Positions 1 to 10,318 of a DNA stretch of 25,066 nt are shown piece after piece. Made by a program: the position numbers and the translations under genes. The stretch lies in assembly GCA_033085395.1 (NCBI GenBank), contig JANQBS010000421.1:1-25066 (forward strand), in the 5' to 3' direction. The DNA comes from Xanthoparmelia taractica. Lineage: Eukaryota; Ascomycota; Lecanoromycetes; Lecanorales; Parmeliaceae. Within the stretch, counting starts at the first letter, position 1, and every line of letters starts with the position of its first letter. The notes beneath the pieces were generated by a model that saw only the letters and a program-made list of their open reading frames with translations, was not told where the DNA came from and ran no database searches.

Positions 1-135
1 TTTTAGAATATAAAAAAATATTACGTAATATATTTATTAAAAACCCAATGAGAGTATGGGATATTCTATACCTTTCGATATAATATTCGAAAAACTGGTT
101 CCATATCATCAAATATACCACACCTTTCCGACCCG
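1..135 (-). mobile_element. MITE copy D, truncated by window start
   Basis: This is the last 135 bp of a non-autonomous DNA transposon. It ends in the terminal inverted repeat ataccacacctttccgaccc plus g (the last 21 bases run to 135), followed by TA at 136-137. It aligns without any indel to 22627-22761, the same part of the complete copy B, and differs almost only by transitions. The missing part lies outside the window. It carries no coding capacity and must have been moved by a transposase supplied elsewhere. The TA target and TIR layout fit the Tc1/mariner/pogo superfamily. Confidence 0.9.
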
Positions 136-137
136 TA

Positions 138-1199
138 TATAAGTAATCTCTTTAGAAAAAGTAAAATATATTATAAAAATTAAGATAAGATAAGCGCTAC
201 CAAGATCTTAAAAGAATAATTTTATTACTTTATAAGTATTTCGCTATAAAATAGCTATATAAAGTCTTCGTTATCTTTATATATAATCTTATCTAAATTT
301 AATTTATTCTTAAACGTTTTCTTCTTTTATTATTAATATTTTTAACTCTTATTCTCGATAGAACTTAAAATAAGTCTTAATAATCGAGATATAGAGATTA
401 TAAAAAATAAATATATATTAAAACGCGAGCTAGCTTCTTTCTACGCTTAAATATCTTTATATTATTAATTAACTCGCGCTTAATATTAGATTTAATCTCT
501 AATTTCTTTTATTTATACTTAAAATTATTATCTTTTTACTTTTAAATATAATAAAACTTATAATATTTATTTAATAGCTTCTTCTTTATATTCTTTAAGA
601 TTCTTCGATTATAGAATATAGTCTTTAACTTTATATTCTTAATAAAGTTCTTTAGAATTAATATAAATCGAATTACTATCTCTTTACTTTAAAGCTAAGA
701 TTACTTTACGATTATAGATATAATTAATTAAGCGCTAAGAATCGTAATAATTATATAAGATAAGCTTAGCTTTAAGGCGCGAGAATCGAAACTTTATAAG
801 TATATTAATAGAGTTCGTTAACGATATAGAAAGCTAAATAATTATAGTAATAGAAGTAGCTATAAAAATTGAAACGCGATTACGTGTTCGCTAAATATCT
901 TTATTCTTTCTTTTATTCTCCTTTTTTCGTAGCTTATTCTTCTATTTATTCTTTAGCTTATAATCTTAAACGATAATTAGACTTATAAATAAATACTCGA
1001 TAATAAGTCTATCGATTCGATTCTTTAATATAGCTATTAATTAGCTTACTAGATTCTAAGATATAATAAGATAATATCTTCGTAAGTCTTAAATATCTTT
1101 AACGTAATAAATTAATTTAAAATAATTCTAGTTATTATAATTATTCTTAAAATACTTTTAGCGAGCTTAAATATCGCGTCTAATAGCGATAATAGAGTC
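138..1199. other. AT-rich RIPed DNA, no feature recognised
   Basis: About 1.06 kb with the RIP signature: CpA/TpG are sparse, TpA is abundant and all frames are broken by TAA/TAG. I looked for retroelement motifs on both strands and found none I would defend. It ends exactly where the copia-type LTR begins, so it is the older DNA into which that element inserted, or another decayed element. Confidence 0.5.
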
Positions 1200-1323
1200 T
1201 ATTGAAATTCGGATCACGTGACTAGATCACGTGACACGCTAAGGCGTGTCTCATAGTCTCGCTTTCCTAGCTAGTACTTCTTAGCCAATACAACTACTAC
1301 GTGTCCTACCTTATATTTTAATA
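1200..1323 (+). mobile_element. 5' LTR of a Ty1/copia-type element (copy 1)
   Basis: A 124-bp long terminal repeat. It begins TATTGAAATTC and ends AATA, which are RIPed forms of the usual TGTTG...AACA termini. A second copy at 23338-23462 is nearly identical along its full length, with transitions and one 1-base indel. It contains two direct CACGTG-centred motifs (cacgtg at 1215-1220 and 1228-1233) and a perfect 7-bp hairpin, gacacgc/gcgtgtc, at 1233-1250. A TATA-like ttatatttt stretch lies near its 3' end. The primer-binding site begins at the next base, which identifies this copy as a 5' LTR on the plus strand. It is much less RIPed than its surroundings. Confidence 0.82.
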
Positions 1324-1337
1324 GATTATAAACCCGG
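1324..1337 (+). other. Primer-binding site, half-tRNA(iMet) type, RIP-eroded
   Basis: The 14 bases gattataaacccgg abut the LTR. The complement of the initiator tRNA(Met) anticodon arm would read ggttatgagcccgg. The two differ at three positions, all G to A, which is the RIP direction. Priming from the anticodon region of a cleaved initiator tRNA is known for Drosophila copia and related Ty1/copia elements. The same site occurs undamaged at 23555-23566. Confidence 0.75.
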
Positions 1338-3518
1338 GCTATGCCCGACAGTGATTTAGTTACATTATAATCGATTACTATTACGATAACTCTTTGATAC
1401 TTATCGCGACGCTAAGTGTCGCTATAGCGATTATTTAATAATCTCTTTATAATAAATATTTCTTATATTAAAATAATTATTTAAAGTTTAAACGACTATA
1501 ATTCGCTATTAATTCGAAGACTAGGATTTATCGCTTAGCGCTCTCCCGTCTTAAGATCGATAATATTAAATCTCGCTACGCGATTAATTAAAATTATATA
1601 CTTATTAAGATCTCTAAAATATTATTAATTTCTTTATATAAAACACGCTAAATAAAGAGAAATATATTCTTATTTATTATATCGAAATATTAAATTAGAT
1701 AGCGAATATATAGACTTTAAACTCTAAAGTTAATTATATAATACTTGTAATAACGATAAGAAATTAATTATTTTAGCTATCGTAGATAAAGATTAAATCT
1801 AAACGAGTTAAGAAAAAGAAGAATAAACGAGTTTATTATTATCTTAGCTTTCGCTAATAGAGATTAAAATAAAAATAAATAAATCTTAAAGCGAAAACGT
1901 TTAATTTTTTTAATCTTTATTAAGAATTAAAGTTAAAAATAAATAAATTAAATCTCGTTATTATAGAGAAAAGAAAGTCTTTAGTATAAATAAGCGATCT
2001 CTTAATTAAAAGAAATATAATTAAATAAAAATAAAAAAGTAAACGATTAAAATATATATCATAACTCTCGAATTAAGATAATTAGAATAATAAAGATTAA
2101 AATAATTAAAATAATTATTGTAACTTAGATAGAGAAGAGTCTTTAAGATCTATAAAGATTAAGAATTCTCTTTCTTATCGTTCGTTTATATTATTTATTT
2201 TAAAATTAAAATTCTTATATTTTATAAGAGAGTTATCTTAATAAAACGCTATTAGCTACGCTATATTAATTAATTTCTTCGCTTTTTAATAATAAAGATC
2301 TCGTTTATATTAAATTAATCTTATGATTAAAAAAGATTTCTTTTATACGCTTAAGATATCCGTGAATTTTTTAAAAAGCGATATCAATAGGAAGTATATC
2401 TTAATTATTCTCGCTAATTTAACTTCTACTTTAGAATAATTTATTTTTAAAACATCGTCGAAGTTAATCTCTAATAAAGATCTCTTTAATTTTTAAATAA
2501 ACTCGACTTATTAATATTATTAATTTTATTAATCTTAAGAATTTTAAGTTTTAATTATATTAATTAAAGAGATTAAGATCTTAATCTTTTTAAATTATCT
2601 TAATAATATTAATAAACTTAAAGATATCTTTAATTATTAAGTATAAAGATAATAATTTAAGAATAAATTAAAGCTCTTAAGTATCTAACGATATATCGCT
2701 AATAACTTTATAACTTTAATTATTATTAACGACGATGTTATTATTATTAAGAAAATTAAAATATAAAATTAAGCTTATAATAAAATCTTTATTATATTTA
2801 AATCTCGCTATAAGCGGAACGCTCGCTTTATAATTAAGAATAAAATTAAGATTAAAGATATTTAAACGACGTTTAAAATATTTAAATCTTAAGACTTTAA
2901 TATTTTTAACTTTGTTTTTAAGAAGATAAATAACGTTATTCTCGCGATATATAATAATAATTCTTAAAGTTATATTAATAGATTTATAAAGATACTAAAA
3001 GAATTTAATACTCTATTCTTTAAGCTTTATTTCGATAAGAATTTAAAAAATCTATTACTTTTACTCGAGCTTAGACTTAGTTTATAACTAATATTACGAG
3101 TAATATAATTAAATTTATAATATTTTTAATAATAATAACGAGTCGGAAATCGATTTAAACTATATTATTACGAGATTTATTACTATTATTATAAAGAAAA
3201 GAACTTCTTAAATAAAGATAATAAGAATAAAAATAAGAATAATTTTTCTTAATAGTCTATTATCGAAATTATTATTACTATAATATATATCGAATTATCG
3301 ACGATTTATAGCTTCGTGATTTATATCGAGTAATTAGACTTAGCGACGATCTATTTAATCGCTTAATCTTAAGCTCTTTATAATCGAATCTCTTAATATA
3401 TAATTCGAAATCGTTTAATCTTTTAAATCTTTATCTTATTCGCTAAATTAATTAAAATTAACGAGATCGTAGATTATATTATAATTAAGAAAATCGAGCG
3501 TATTTAATTAAAATATAA
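1338..3518 (+). pseudogene. Degenerate internal region of the Ty1/copia-type element
   Basis: About 2.2 kb downstream of the LTR and primer site, on the same strand. Around 2730-3100 one plus frame reads as a broken copia-like Gag: a segment reading NNNS, stop, SYINRFIKILKEFNTL, followed by FDKNLKNLLLLLEL, resembles the Gag helical domain (UBN2/DUF4219 type) of copia elements. Around 3380-3518 another plus frame reads FILFAKLIKIN, then IVDYIIIKKIERI and LKYK, which recalls the copia protease flap region. The rest is too degraded to assign. Stops are TAA/TAG, as RIP makes from Gln and Trp codons. The element stops abruptly at the island starting at 3519, so integrase, RT and RNase H are absent here. 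The family call rests mainly on the LTR and primer site; the Gag and protease readings are weak. Confidence 0.5.
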
Positions 3519-3749
3519 ATGTCATGGAAAAAGGTCTGGGATTGATGGTTGAAAAGTCTGTCGAATTCTAAGGGCCGCAGTGGCGGAGATTATGCTGAGA
3601 AACTAATACAAATTTGGCCTAGTCTCCCAGATCTTTCCGGAATGCCTTTGGCATTGACATATAGGAAAGCCGTGACAACATTCCACAACAATAAGAAAAA
3701 TAAGCGACCTCGCTTGCTTAGATATGCATTTAAAATCAACTTTCAATAA
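3519..3749 (+). pseudogene. Unrecognised small open frame in the island
   Basis: An ATG at 3519 opens a frame reading MSWKKVWD, then TGA at 3543-3545. The same frame runs without a stop from there to TAA at 3747-3749, giving 66 codons before the stop. TGA could derive from CGA by a C-to-T change, which would join both parts into one 76-residue frame. The product would be basic near its C-terminus (KKNKRPRLLR), with no signal peptide, membrane segment or motif I recognise. Codon composition is balanced, unlike the surrounding DNA. If the island is an LTR, this frame is fortuitous. I do not claim it is expressed. Confidence 0.25.
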
Positions 3750-3990
3750 GTTATAACCTCAATTAAATTCTTAATTTATTGTTATTAGCGAATTTCTCGA
3801 ATTTCGTTAATATTAGTAATAAACTACTAGAAAATTAATAATAGAAAGATTATATTAACGGTTGAAAGTATATAGTGTAGAAGTAGTTAGAATACTACAA
3901 TAATAACAACATCATAACCATTGATTGATATCTCCCTTCAACAACCACACAAATACTATCAAATTGAGGGGAATTGAATTCTCGATCGAT
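3519..3990 (+). mobile_element. Non-RIPed island, possible solo LTR inserted in the copia remnant
   Basis: Base composition changes sharply at about 3519: TpG and CpA are common and GC content rises, then the AT-rich style returns by about 4030. The segment opens TGTCATGG (3520). It has a TATA-like agtatatag near 3866, followed by a short GTAGT/ACTAC inverted repeat around 3880-3900, and reaches a purine run attgagggg at 3963-3971. That order (U3, TATA, start region, U5) suggests a plus-oriented LTR ending near 3961. I could not find matching target duplications for a TG...CA pair, and no second copy is present here, so the boundaries and the element class stay open. A unique host fragment is an alternative. 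Confidence 0.4.
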
Positions 3991-4119
3991 AAAACTTATT
4001 AAGTTATTTAGATGCAGCGATAAGATAGTAGATATAGTGTGATATTATAAATATTTGGCTTATAAATTTCTTTATTAAATTAAATAAGTATATTTTTTTT
4101 GTAGTTAAATAACATTAGC

Positions 4120-4305
4120 AGTAGCGATTATATACTTATATTGGCGTATTAAGTCGTCAGAGTTTGTGAGATTTTTAACGTTATATTACTAATTATATTT
4201 AGATTCGTATCTTAATTATTTAATAAGATACTACGTGACAAGATCTCTATCTTTTCGAATAACTCGCTTATTAAGAATTCGCTCTACTTCCCAAAACTTA
4301 TACTT
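4120..4305 (-). pseudogene. Chromodomain at the C-terminus of chromovirus 1 pol
   Basis: The minus frame reads KFWEVERILNKRVIRKDRDLV (FWEVER encoded at 4279-4296), then YLIK, stop, and later YNVKNLTNSDDLIRQYKYII. This is the chromodomain pattern: W/Y-E-V-E-R-I-L at the first strand, Y-L-V-K-W in the middle (W now a stop) and an acidic C-terminal helix, about 60 residues in total. Chromodomains of chromoviral integrases bind or respond to H3K9-methylated histone and steer insertion to heterochromatin. It is followed by a stop and about 100 bp of AT-rich DNA before the island at 3519-3990. Confidence 0.9.
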
Positions 4306-4429
4306 ATTAATATTCTCTTTTATATATATATTATCTAACTAATTAGAGATAGAATAACTATACGAGTTAGAGTTAGAAGTAGAAACAGACTTTAGTTAGA
4401 TAATACTAAAGATTAAATATATATTTCAA

Positions 4430-5500
4430 TGCCCTAAAATAGCAAATTTATATATTTATTTGTTAACTTTCTATAATATTTCGAAAGAATTAATATATTA
4501 CTAAGATAGCTTAATAATAATAGTAGTAGCAGTAATAATAGAGATAAAATAGTCTTTATATAGTCGTAAATAAGCTTAATCGCCCTATTTAAAAGATATT
4601 AATTAATACTTTCTATTATAGTAGTATTTTTAATTTACTTAAGTAAATAAGATAATATTAGCTATCTAAATATAAGTAACGATAGATTATAATAGAGATG
4701 TAATAACTTCTCTAAGTAAATTAAATAATCTATTAAGTTAAAATTCGTAAGCTAATTTATAAAGAATTTTATTATTAATCGTAATTGAGATCGAGTTATT
4801 AAGTAAAGCTTATATTCGCGAGAGAATTAACGGCTAGAGAGCGAGATTCTATATAATATATAGATAAAATCGTAGTGCTATCTTCGCTATTTAATTAATT
4901 CTCTTACTATTTTTATTCGTTTAAAAATAATAGATAATTAAATAAAGTAAGTTTACTTCGAGCTTTTTAAAGAGCTTCGATTAAAGCTTAAAAAGAAACT
5001 TTCTATTATAATTCGTGAGTCAAAATTCTTAAAAATTCTTAGTTTATAATATTAAGTCTATTAAGTAATATAGTAGCTTATTAAGCGATAGAATAATTCT
5101 TCTTTCTAGGTACGAAAGTTATCTTTTTTATAAACTTATCTATTATAAAAAGAATAATATCGAATTTTATATTTATTAATTTTAGAAGTGTTAAAATAAA
5201 ATCTAAAATAAATATATAAAACGATATTAATAAAGACTCGATTTACCATAGAAAGTTATAAAGGCGATATCGATATATTTGAAGAATAAGATATTAAGAG
5301 TAAAATCTAATATACTTTCGAAGATATTTAATTAATTTATATATATATTAAATATTTAAAATCTTCTTATAAGACTTCTTAAATTCTAAATAATTATCTT
5401 TATAAGTTATTTTAAAAGCGATTTTAATTATACTTCGAGATATATAGAGACGCTATATATCGATAAGCTTGCTAATATAAAAGAAAAGATTTTAATATTT
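4430..5500 (-). pseudogene. Integrase of chromovirus 1, with a frameshift
   Basis: Downstream of the linker the frame reads LYISRSIIKIAFKI, then the eroded zinc-finger end YLILQIYRYRLYNFL. Next comes the catalytic core, with LDFILTL near 5193-5207 (first catalytic Asp) and FDIILFIIDKFIKKITFVPRKK. The second part of the core continues in a different frame: TNYNRKFLFKL corresponds to the S-D-R-D-x-K-F block and YYFQTN to the H-P-Q-T-D block, with Asp again read as Asn. A single-base shift near 5030 must lie between the two. Then ALRFYLYII and a C-terminal region follow with readable QQYI and P-F-like residues. The enzyme would insert element DNA; here it is dead several times over. Confidence 0.87.
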
Positions 5501-6299
5501 TTATGCAATATCTTTTATATGTTTATCACGAATAAAAGAAAAATCGTTAATATTCTCGTTAATATTTTTATTCTTAATTATTAAAGTAGAGATTCTAATA
5601 TAAAATAAATTTATCTTATAATTATTTTCGAGGCCTTTAAGAAATGTAGAACTTATCTCTATAAATATAATAATAAAGAGAATATCTAGCTTATTATGCT
5701 TATTAGAAAGAAATATATTATTAATACTTATAAGTCTTAAAAGTGCATCGAAAACGATATACACTTTTTCGAGCTTATATCGAATATTAAAACGAAATTA
5801 TCTAAGAAATTAAAAAACTCTAATAAGGCGAACTTTTATTCTTATAATAAAATTCGTTGAAATAATTAATAATTATTTTATAATATTTAGAATAATAGAA
5901 TAATTTATTTAAATAATAGTAATATACTTCGAATAGTTTATTAGATACCTTATTTTCTTAAGCACTTAGACGAAGTCTACTACTTCTAGCTCTATTAATT
6001 AGTAGTTCTTTTCAATCTAAGTTAATCCTTGAGATAGAAATATAATTATTCAAATTATAATGCGGAAAGATTATTTTGAGCTTGAATTTAAGCTTGGATT
6101 TAAATTAAATTCTTTATTCTTAATATAGAAAATCTATGCTCTAAAACCGAATTCTTTTAAAGTATTCAAATTCACTCAAATTAATTTGTTGAGATCGTAA
6201 TAAATAAGCATAGAAGATTAAGATAACGCTTCTTATAGACTATTAAAATTAGTCTTCTTCGTCTTAGTTAATAAAAATAAGTTAAAGCGAGAAAAATAA
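5501..6299 (-). pseudogene. RNase H end and linker to integrase, chromovirus 1
   Basis: The last part of the RNase H domain is readable. RLIRVF, stop, FLR, stop, FRFNIRYKLEK is followed at 5764 by MYIVFDALLRL, the RIPed form of the P-D-A-L-S-R-L signature that closes gypsy RNase H domains. The open stretch 5501-5764 (87 codons) is this signature plus the linker before the integrase zinc finger; it includes FLKGLENNYKINLFYIRI, matching the usual linker pattern with Gly-Tyr-x-x-Asp-Pro. It is therefore a fragment of pol, not a gene of its own. The catalytic part of RNase H (about 5850-6290) is too eroded for residue calls. Confidence 0.8.
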
Positions 6300-7135
6300 G
6301 CATAACGAAGATTATCTTTTAAAGAAGCTTCTTTTAAAAGTCTTATCTTAAGATTCTATAAAGACATTATAAGCTATATATAATAATAAATTAAGCTACG
6401 AAGATAATCTATTAGATTAAGATAATGCTCTAAATCCTTAAGAGTATTAAGATATTTTAACTTAATAATCGCTTTGAATTTATTATTTATAATAATTATT
6501 CTTAGAGAATCAATATATCGATTAAATAAATTAATATTTAAGTATTTTAAAAAGATCTTTTTAGAAATAATAAAAATATTATGCTTAATTAGAAGTTAAA
6601 AAAGTCTTTTCAAATAATAGAGATACTTAGAAAAGCTACTAGATTCAATAACAATATTATTAATATAAATCTATACGAAGTCTTTAAGAGCTCTTAAAAT
6701 ATAATTAATTCTTCTTTATACGTAGGTAATTAAATTCATATATCTTATAATTGAAATATCAAATATTTTCTATTCTCGATGCGTGATTATAATAAGTATA
6801 TATCGAAAGTCGAGATATATAAGCTATTAATAGAAGAATAATACTATATTTAGCACTACTAAATGCGTATAATTAAGTAGTTTTAAGATAATATCCAATT
6901 AAAGAGATACGAGATAAACGTCTAATATAATAAGATCGTTTAGATCTCGAATATTAATTATAATTCTATCTTTTCTCTTATTATTAGATAGAGTTTTTTA
7001 AATAACGAAGACGAGATAGCTAAATAAAGTTAACTGCTTTATATACTTCAGACGATCTTACTATTAAAGTGCATCGAACGTTTTATTAATTATTATCTTA
7101 TCTGCCAGCTTAAGAGAATAGATCTTCGCTCTCTT
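6300..7135 (-). pseudogene. Reverse transcriptase domain of chromovirus 1
   Basis: The domain starts near 7132 with a frame reading RAKIYSLKLADK. It continues through YLVFVI, then RKDRIIINIRDLNDLIILD, which matches the K-x-R-x-x-V-D-x-R-x-L-N block of RT, and then LLNYTHLVVLNIV, the palm strand that carries the first catalytic Asp (here Asn). The polymerase motif Y-I-D-D reads Y-I-N-N at 6656-6667 on this strand, so both catalytic aspartates are lost by G-to-A changes. Downstream, LKYLNTLKDLEHYLNLIDYLRSL matches in part the thumb/connection block that begins with L-x-x-L-x-x-Y-L-G-L-x-x-Y-L-R. The enzyme would copy element RNA inside virus-like particles. It cannot function here. Confidence 0.9.
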
Positions 7136-7602
7136 ATTACTAAGTAGCCTTAACTATTAATTATCCCGAAGAGAAAACTTTATTTATTTATTCTATAGTA
7201 CTTTAATAAAATCTTTATTCTTTTATAAAGACGAAAATTCATTAACTAAGTTAGTTAATTGCTACTTTTTTAACTTATTTTTATAGATTATTATATCGTT
7301 AAAAAGCTTTAATTCTATGCTTAAGATTTCGTTGAGAATTTTATTTTTAGTATAATTAACTAAAGATATAAAGCTATTAGCTAGACTTATTAACGTAATA
7401 GTCGTAAAAGTAACTACTTTTTTAACTCTATTTAATAATTTCGAGTACTTTTCGAGCTTAATTATTTCTACATTAACAAAGAAGACGTTTTCATAATTGA
7501 CTATTTGACTTCTCGTAGCGTTTTCAAATATAACTTCTTAAGAACTTGCATAGCATAATTAGTCTTATTTTTAACTATCACACTAGTAATATTAATATTA
7601 AT

Positions 7603-7626
7603 TATATATATATATATATATATATA
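7603..7626. repeat. (TA)12 microsatellite
   Basis: Twelve uninterrupted TA units between the protease and RT regions of chromovirus 1. It is probably a by-product of RIP (CA/TG to TA) followed by slippage. Confidence 0.9.
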
Positions 7627-7789
7627 ATTAGATTATACTACTTTATAGGTTCGAAAATAAAGTCTCTATTAAATAAATCTTTCGACGTAATAATAGATAG
7701 AATTTACTAAGCTCGAGGGGCGATTATAAGTGCTTTCTATGCTCGAATTAATCGTTTTATATATTAATCGATATTATAAGTTATAATTT

Positions 7790-8070
7790 TAATAATAATA
7801 TTATAACTATTAATACGAGCCTGGTTTTTGCTTACATTAAGCATAATTTTCTTCGATTTTATAATATTATTCTTTATTAATAGATTTGCCTTTAAATTAT
7901 TAATCAAATAAATCTATCTTATAATATAAATAAGAGTCTTATTATTATTTCTCTTGAGACCTGAGAGATATATAAAAATAAGCATATATTTATTAATATT
8001 ATATATTGTAAAATTAAGTCCTTTAACACGTAGATAAGATAATATTTTTCTAATTTTCATATCAGATAGA
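7790..8070 (-). pseudogene. Retropepsin-like aspartic protease of chromovirus 1
   Basis: From 8066 downwards one frame stays open for about 55 codons before its first stop. It reads SDMKIRKIL, then NINKYMLIFIYLSGL, and after the stop IYLINNLKANLLIKNNII. In intact fungal gypsy elements the matching stretch ends in a K-A-x-M/L-L-I-G-x-D-I/V-I/L block, the strand pair and helix near the C-terminus of the protease fold. Here Gly is replaced by Lys and Asp by Asn, consistent with G-to-A changes. The catalytic D-S/T-G should lie slightly upstream (about 8180-8210), where the reading is too degraded to show it. The region lies between Gag and RT, as expected. Confidence 0.7.
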
Positions 8071-8229
8071 AGAGATAAAAGTTATTGCTTATCGATTAAT
8101 ATTATACTAGTTTCTAAATTAGTATATTCTTTCTTATTTTTAACTATATTTAATATAAATTGTAATAAAATATAAGCGTAATTCCAAAAGCTAAAATTAG
8201 TATCTAATCTAGCTTTATTCTTAGAGTCT

Positions 8230-10116
8230 AATTAAATAATTTTTATAATAAAAGTATCGATATTTATCTATATATTTATCGACGATTTAAACGTAGAAGA
8301 TAATAATTTAAAATAATATTCGACTTTAATATTTATATAATTTTAACTTAAAAGAGAAAGTTAAATTACAATTTCTATAATACGTTTAAATGCTCATAAA
8401 TTTAGCAAAAGAATTATTATAATATTAATTATTTAATTTATTAAAATCATGGTCTGATTATTTCTAATAGCCGTTAATTTTAATATTCTATTGAAGCGTA
8501 TTTTCTTTCGCTTAGTTAGAATTTTCTTGCTTATTTTCAGTGATCGCTTCTATTTGAAAAGTAGTAGCCTTAGATCTAAAATTCTATTAAAATTATTAAC
8601 GATTTTTAATATTATTTTGACTTTCGAATTTTCGATCTACTTAATCGAATTAATTCGTTTATAATGATAATAGTCGATTCGTTAAATCTAACGTGTTTTG
8701 CTATCCTTTAGCTTACACGAAAGATCTTTAATTCATGTCTTGCTATAGTCGTGAATCGTAGCGAGGATTTAATTAATAGTCGTACTGCTAAGAACGATAA
8801 GTATTTTAATTAAAGGAGTTAGAAGATCGAAATAGTGGCTGCTAACGATACGACTATTCGTATTATTATTACTATTTAAATAGCTGAGAAATAGAATTAA
8901 ATTGATTCTACTAATTTTAATAAATTGGAAAAGCTGGATTTAAAAGGTCTTACTAAAATGTATTTCTTAGTGCATTTCGATAGACATTTTCACGTTAATT
9001 CTACTAATTTTAATATTAATTCTAATGCTATTGCTAAGACCTTTAAACGAAAGCCTAATATTAATGCTATCTAATATGTAGCTTAAATTAAACTACTTTC
9101 TTCATGTTAAGCATTTGAATAAAGCTTATAATAATAGTAGCTAAATTTAATAAGTTAACGAAAATACATAATTTCGATATAATTCCCTAATAGATAAATA
9201 TTAATTAATTTTAAATATTATTAATATTAGTTAATTTTACGTATCTAATTATTACTTGTATATAGCTAGTAGACTCTCGACGCGCTCAAGTATCTATTAA
9301 TATATACTTTTCTATAATTAGATTCGAGAGTGTTATGTTTAATAATTCCTTAAATCTTATAGAAAGAGCTCTATATTATTCTTTTACTTTACTATCTTCT
9401 ACTCGAAGACCTCTTCGCTTTAAATTTAATAGCTTTAAGATATATTAAATAAGTATAAAATTACGAAAATAGATATTTATATTAATACGAACTATAGCTT
9501 CTCCTTTTATAGCTATTAAATTATAAATTCTTTTAATAAATAAAATCACATTACGATAATACACGTTCTTTCTCACAATTATAATCTTATTCTTTTCATA
9601 AGACTTATCTAGAAAAAAATCGAAATAATCTAATTCTATAGTATTTCATTTGCTATTAAAACTCGATATTTCTATAAATTCTACTATAGTCGATTCGGGT
9701 TCTCCTAACGAGCCTTATTCTTCTCTAAATTTAGTAAATAATTGCAAGTTATTAATAGCATTTGTAACGACGAAGTTGATAGTATTATTAATTATATCTT
9801 ATAATCGTTAAGCTATAAAATTAATAGTTATTTTAGATATAATTTAACTTAATTATCTAGAAGAAGTACTTAAATTTTTATTTAAATTAATAATATCTAT
9901 AGTAATAGAATTCTCACGAATTACTAATGGCGGTGATAATATAAAATACGAATTATCTAATAAAGAATCACGATTATTGTTAATAAAATTATTATCAATA
10001 TCAATAGAATAATTAGTAGAGTTATTATTATCAATATTAGTAGAATTAATATTAGAATTATTGCTAATTGATAACGAATTAGATATATTTTTAATAGAAA
10101 AGAAATTAAAGAGCAA
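8230..10116 (-). pseudogene. Gag-like polyprotein region of chromovirus 1
   Basis: The frame opens with a Met at 10116 and stays open for 87 codons to 9853. This part is rich in Ser, Asn, Asp and Ile, as RIPed low-complexity Gag N-termini tend to be. Beyond the first stop the same strand continues with long readable stretches, for example NFVVTNAINNLQLFTKF and LDYFDFFLDKSYEKNK. A later part reads NLKRRGLRVEDSKVKE, stop, YRALYKI. This resembles the helical retrotransposon Gag core. Stops are sparse, and TAA/TAG sit where Gln or Trp would be plausible. I did not find a clear CCHC zinc knuckle. The lower boundary towards protease is approximate. Confidence 0.65.
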
Positions 10117-10288
10117 GTTTCTAAGAGACTAGTCGAATAGATTTATAAAAAGTAGGTTTATTAACGACTTAATTAGATAATTAACGATCTTAAATTAAGA
10201 AATAAATAATCGTTCTTAATAAATTAACAGTAGAATTAATTATAAATATTAATCTAATAGACCTAAGAATATTAAACGTTAATCTTCT

Positions 10289-10308
10289 TGATATTATTAA
10301 ATATCAAA
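10289..10308. repeat. Perfect hairpin next to the LTR-like island
   Basis: ttgatatt, four loop bases, aatatcaa: perfect 8-bp arms about 10 bp left of the LTR-like island. If the island is the 5' LTR of chromovirus 1, this lies in the primer-site region on the minus strand. Confidence 0.6.
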
Positions 10309-10318
10309 TCAGCGTATT

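Larger units (their letters stand above)
4110..10116 (-). mobile_element. Ty3/gypsy chromovirus 1, dead by RIP (internal region)
   Basis: This is a single minus-strand retroelement of about 6 kb whose domains appear in the gypsy order Gag, protease, RT, RNase H, integrase, chromodomain when read from 10116 down to 4110. Identification comes from conserved motifs that survive between RIP stops in nearly one reading register. No ordinary reading frame of domain length is left; the longest survivors are 87 codons (9853-10116 and 5501-5764). The chromodomain marks it as a chromovirus, a lineage whose integrase is thought to be guided to H3K9-methylated chromatin. The 5' LTR may be 10319-10801, about 200 bp upstream of the first Met; no matching 3' LTR is visible left of 4110. 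One integrase frameshift is noted separately. Confidence 0.9.

Noticed and set aside
3515..3993. Target duplication ataaa around an element 3520-3988
   Set aside because: ataaa occurs at 3515-3519 and 3989-3993, but the enclosed right end (...gatcg) is not an LTR or TIR end and such AT pentamers recur by chance here.
5501..5764. An independent 87-codon minus-strand gene
   Set aside because: It carries the DALxRL signature and lies in order between RNase H and integrase, so it is a surviving piece of chromovirus 1 pol.
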